A stretch of 30,736 nt of DNA from Polyrhizophydium stewartii. Its lineage: Eukaryota > Chytridiomycota > Chytridiomycetes > Rhizophydiales. The notes beneath the pieces were generated by a model. That model did no database searches, was not told where the DNA came from, and saw only the letters and a list, made by a program, of their open reading frames with translations. This document shows positions 30,323-30,736 of this stretch, one piece after another. The DNA is taken from NCBI GenBank assembly GCA_027604665.1, contig JADGIZ010000071.1, positions 1-30,736 on the forward strand, written 5' to 3'. The stretch's first letter is position 1; each line of letters starts with the position of its first letter. The translations under genes and the position numbers were made by a program.

Positions 30323-30736
30323 GGCGGGCGGCTTGGGGGTGCGAAGGGCGACCGGCGACGGAGAGAAGGGAACCGGAACGGCAGCAGCGGCGGCGGCGGT
30401 TGAAGAAGACAGGCCGGGCAGGGGAAGCGGAAGGCGCGGCGGCGGTTTTGAGGCCGGCCGTCGAGTCGGGTGAGGTGGCAGCGGCGGGGCAGCGGCAGCG
30501 TCAGCGTCAGCGGGCGGTGTCGGCAGGGGCAGGCGCAGCACCGCAGCTGGCGAGCTGCGGCACGCCGGGCAGGGCTGCGGCACCCCTTGGCGGGTGCTCG
30601 AGCAGCAGCGCTCGCGAGAGCCGCGGCAGGCGGCAGGGCAGCGCGGCCGGGGGGTGTGGAGCGACCAGGAAGCGGCCAGCCGAGCAGGGCTGGCGGACCT
30701 GCAGGCGGATAAACCGGCGTGCCGGCGGCCGGGGGC
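30323..30736. promoter_or_regulatory. Upstream region of the Ariadne gene
   Basis: This 414-bp stretch to the window end holds the 5' leader and probably the promoter of the Ariadne gene. It is extremely GC-rich, with poly-purine and GGC-type runs. A minus-strand frame in phase with the gene is open to an ATG at 30583, coding only Pro/Ala/Ser-rich sequence. I see no other gene. Confidence 0.5.

Noticed and set aside
1..30736. Prokaryotic operon, CRISPR array, mobile element, tRNA or rRNA
   Set aside because: Introns, poly(A) signals and the protein families show a eukaryotic nuclear region. I found no spaced direct repeats of CRISPR type, no transposase or reverse transcriptase, and no cloverleaf or rRNA core sequence by eye.

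Overview
This is a GC-rich nuclear segment from a eukaryote. Nearly every gene is cut by short spliceosomal introns: I reconstructed about 70 by hand, mostly 41-165 nt, one of 243 nt and one of 488 nt. Stop codons and codon use fit the standard code. The gene set (TPP2, a DYRK1-type kinase, RIC1, NAD-dependent glycerol-3-phosphate dehydrogenase, a CTC1-like OB-fold protein, cyclin L, a PCID2/Thp1-type PCI protein, a WD40 protein, COX19, LTO1 and an Ariadne RBR ligase) is that of a free-living opisthokont. The COX19 N-terminus (TPPERGAFPLD) looks fungal, and the mixture of animal-like and fungal-like genes suggests an early-diverging, perhaps zoosporic, fungus. That placement is inference.

Layout: 32-4478 (+) TPP2, missing only its first residues; 4677-8138 (-) DYRK1-like kinase; 8614-14286 (+) RIC1 in about 29 exons; 14313-16267 (-) GPD; 16343-19930 (+) intronless CTC1-like gene; 19998-21108 (-) cyclin L; 21176-22826 (+) PCID2-like; 22898-26901 (+) WD40 protein of unknown function; 26996-27443 (-) COX19; 27620-28260 (+) LTO1; 28498-30322 (-) Ariadne-type RBR E3 ligase. 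Genes mostly alternate in strand, giving head-to-head pairs with very short shared promoters (75 bp for GPD/CTC1-like, 67 bp for cyclin L/PCID2-like, 176 bp for COX19/LTO1) and tail-to-tail pairs as close as 26 bp (RIC1/GPD).

The genes are housekeeping functions rather than one pathway: peptide turnover (TPP2), Rab6/Ypt6 activation at the Golgi (RIC1), glycerol and redox metabolism (GPD), telomere replication (CTC1-like), splicing-linked kinase/cyclin functions (DYRK1-like, cyclin L), mRNA export (PCID2-like), copper delivery for cytochrome oxidase (COX19), Fe-S insertion into the ribosome-recycling ATPase (LTO1) and ubiquitination (Ariadne). I see no tRNA, rRNA, transposon, CRISPR array or prokaryote-style operon, and no clearly new biological system. 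The points most worth a second look are the GTGCG-rich 5' splice sites, a GC-AG intron in GPD, an intronless CTC1-like gene among intron-dense neighbours, a cyclin L without an RS domain beside a DYRK1-like kinase, and an unassigned double-propeller WD40 protein.
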